DNA of 6,813 bases from positions 1 through 6,813 of the forward strand of contig JAEWNX010000245.1 of the NCBI GenBank assembly GCA_023461135.1. The letters are read 5' to 3'. Every line of letters begins with the position of its first letter. The first letter of the stretch is position 1. The notes under the pieces are model-generated. The model saw only the letters and a list, made by a program, of their open reading frames with translations. It made no database searches and was not told the DNA's origin. This document shows positions 6,450 through 6,813 of this stretch, piece by piece. Source of the DNA: Pseudomonadota bacterium. GTDB taxonomy: Bacteria > Pseudomonadota > Alphaproteobacteria > Caulobacterales > Aquidulcibacteraceae. Position numbers and translations under genes: made by a program.

Positions 6450-6813
<364 letters not shown>

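Overview
The window is a dense, GC-rich chromosomal segment, probably from an alphaproteobacterium. Codon third positions strongly favour C/G. Two putative promoters resemble the Caulobacter housekeeping pattern (TTGACGS, 10-14 nt, GCTANAWC), so a Caulobacterales/Hyphomonadaceae-like source is plausible. That placement is inferred from composition and promoters; no rRNA or tRNA is present. I see no mobile element, CRISPR array, phage gene or tRNA, and no gene-free stretch over 300 bases.

Layout: (1) 71-2011 (+) is a complete AMP-forming acetyl-CoA synthetase (acs). (2) 2013-3179 (-) is a lipoprotein of the pectin acetylesterase/Notum-like serine esterase family; its stop codon lies one base from the acs stop. 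(3) After a 142-bp divergent spacer, 3322-4545 (+) is a MscS-family mechanosensitive channel. (4) 4547-5029 (-) is a DUF6265-type exported or lipoprotein, again tail-to-tail with one base between stops. (5) Directly upstream of it in the same operon, 5031-5189 (-) is a 52-residue single-pass membrane protein with a short coiled coil, easily missed because of its size. (6) 5272-5976 (+) is a hotdog/thioesterase-like protein that may be translated from a leaderless mRNA. (7) 6020-6433 (+) is a small four-helix membrane protein. (8) 6450-6535 is a TPP riboswitch, followed by (9) the 5' end of thiC (6543 to the window edge).

The genes do not form one pathway. Acs activates acetate, ThiC makes the thiamine pyrimidine under TPP control, and the rest are envelope proteins (esterase lipoprotein, MscS channel, DUF6265 lipoprotein, two small membrane proteins) or a probable acyl-thioester enzyme. 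The segment reads as ordinary core/envelope chromosome and I found no convincing new multi-gene system. The points most worth checking are the overlooked 52-residue membrane gene, the thiC riboswitch whose closing helix overlaps the Shine-Dalgarno, the leaderless hotdog gene, and the two convergent junctions joined by the same heptamer.
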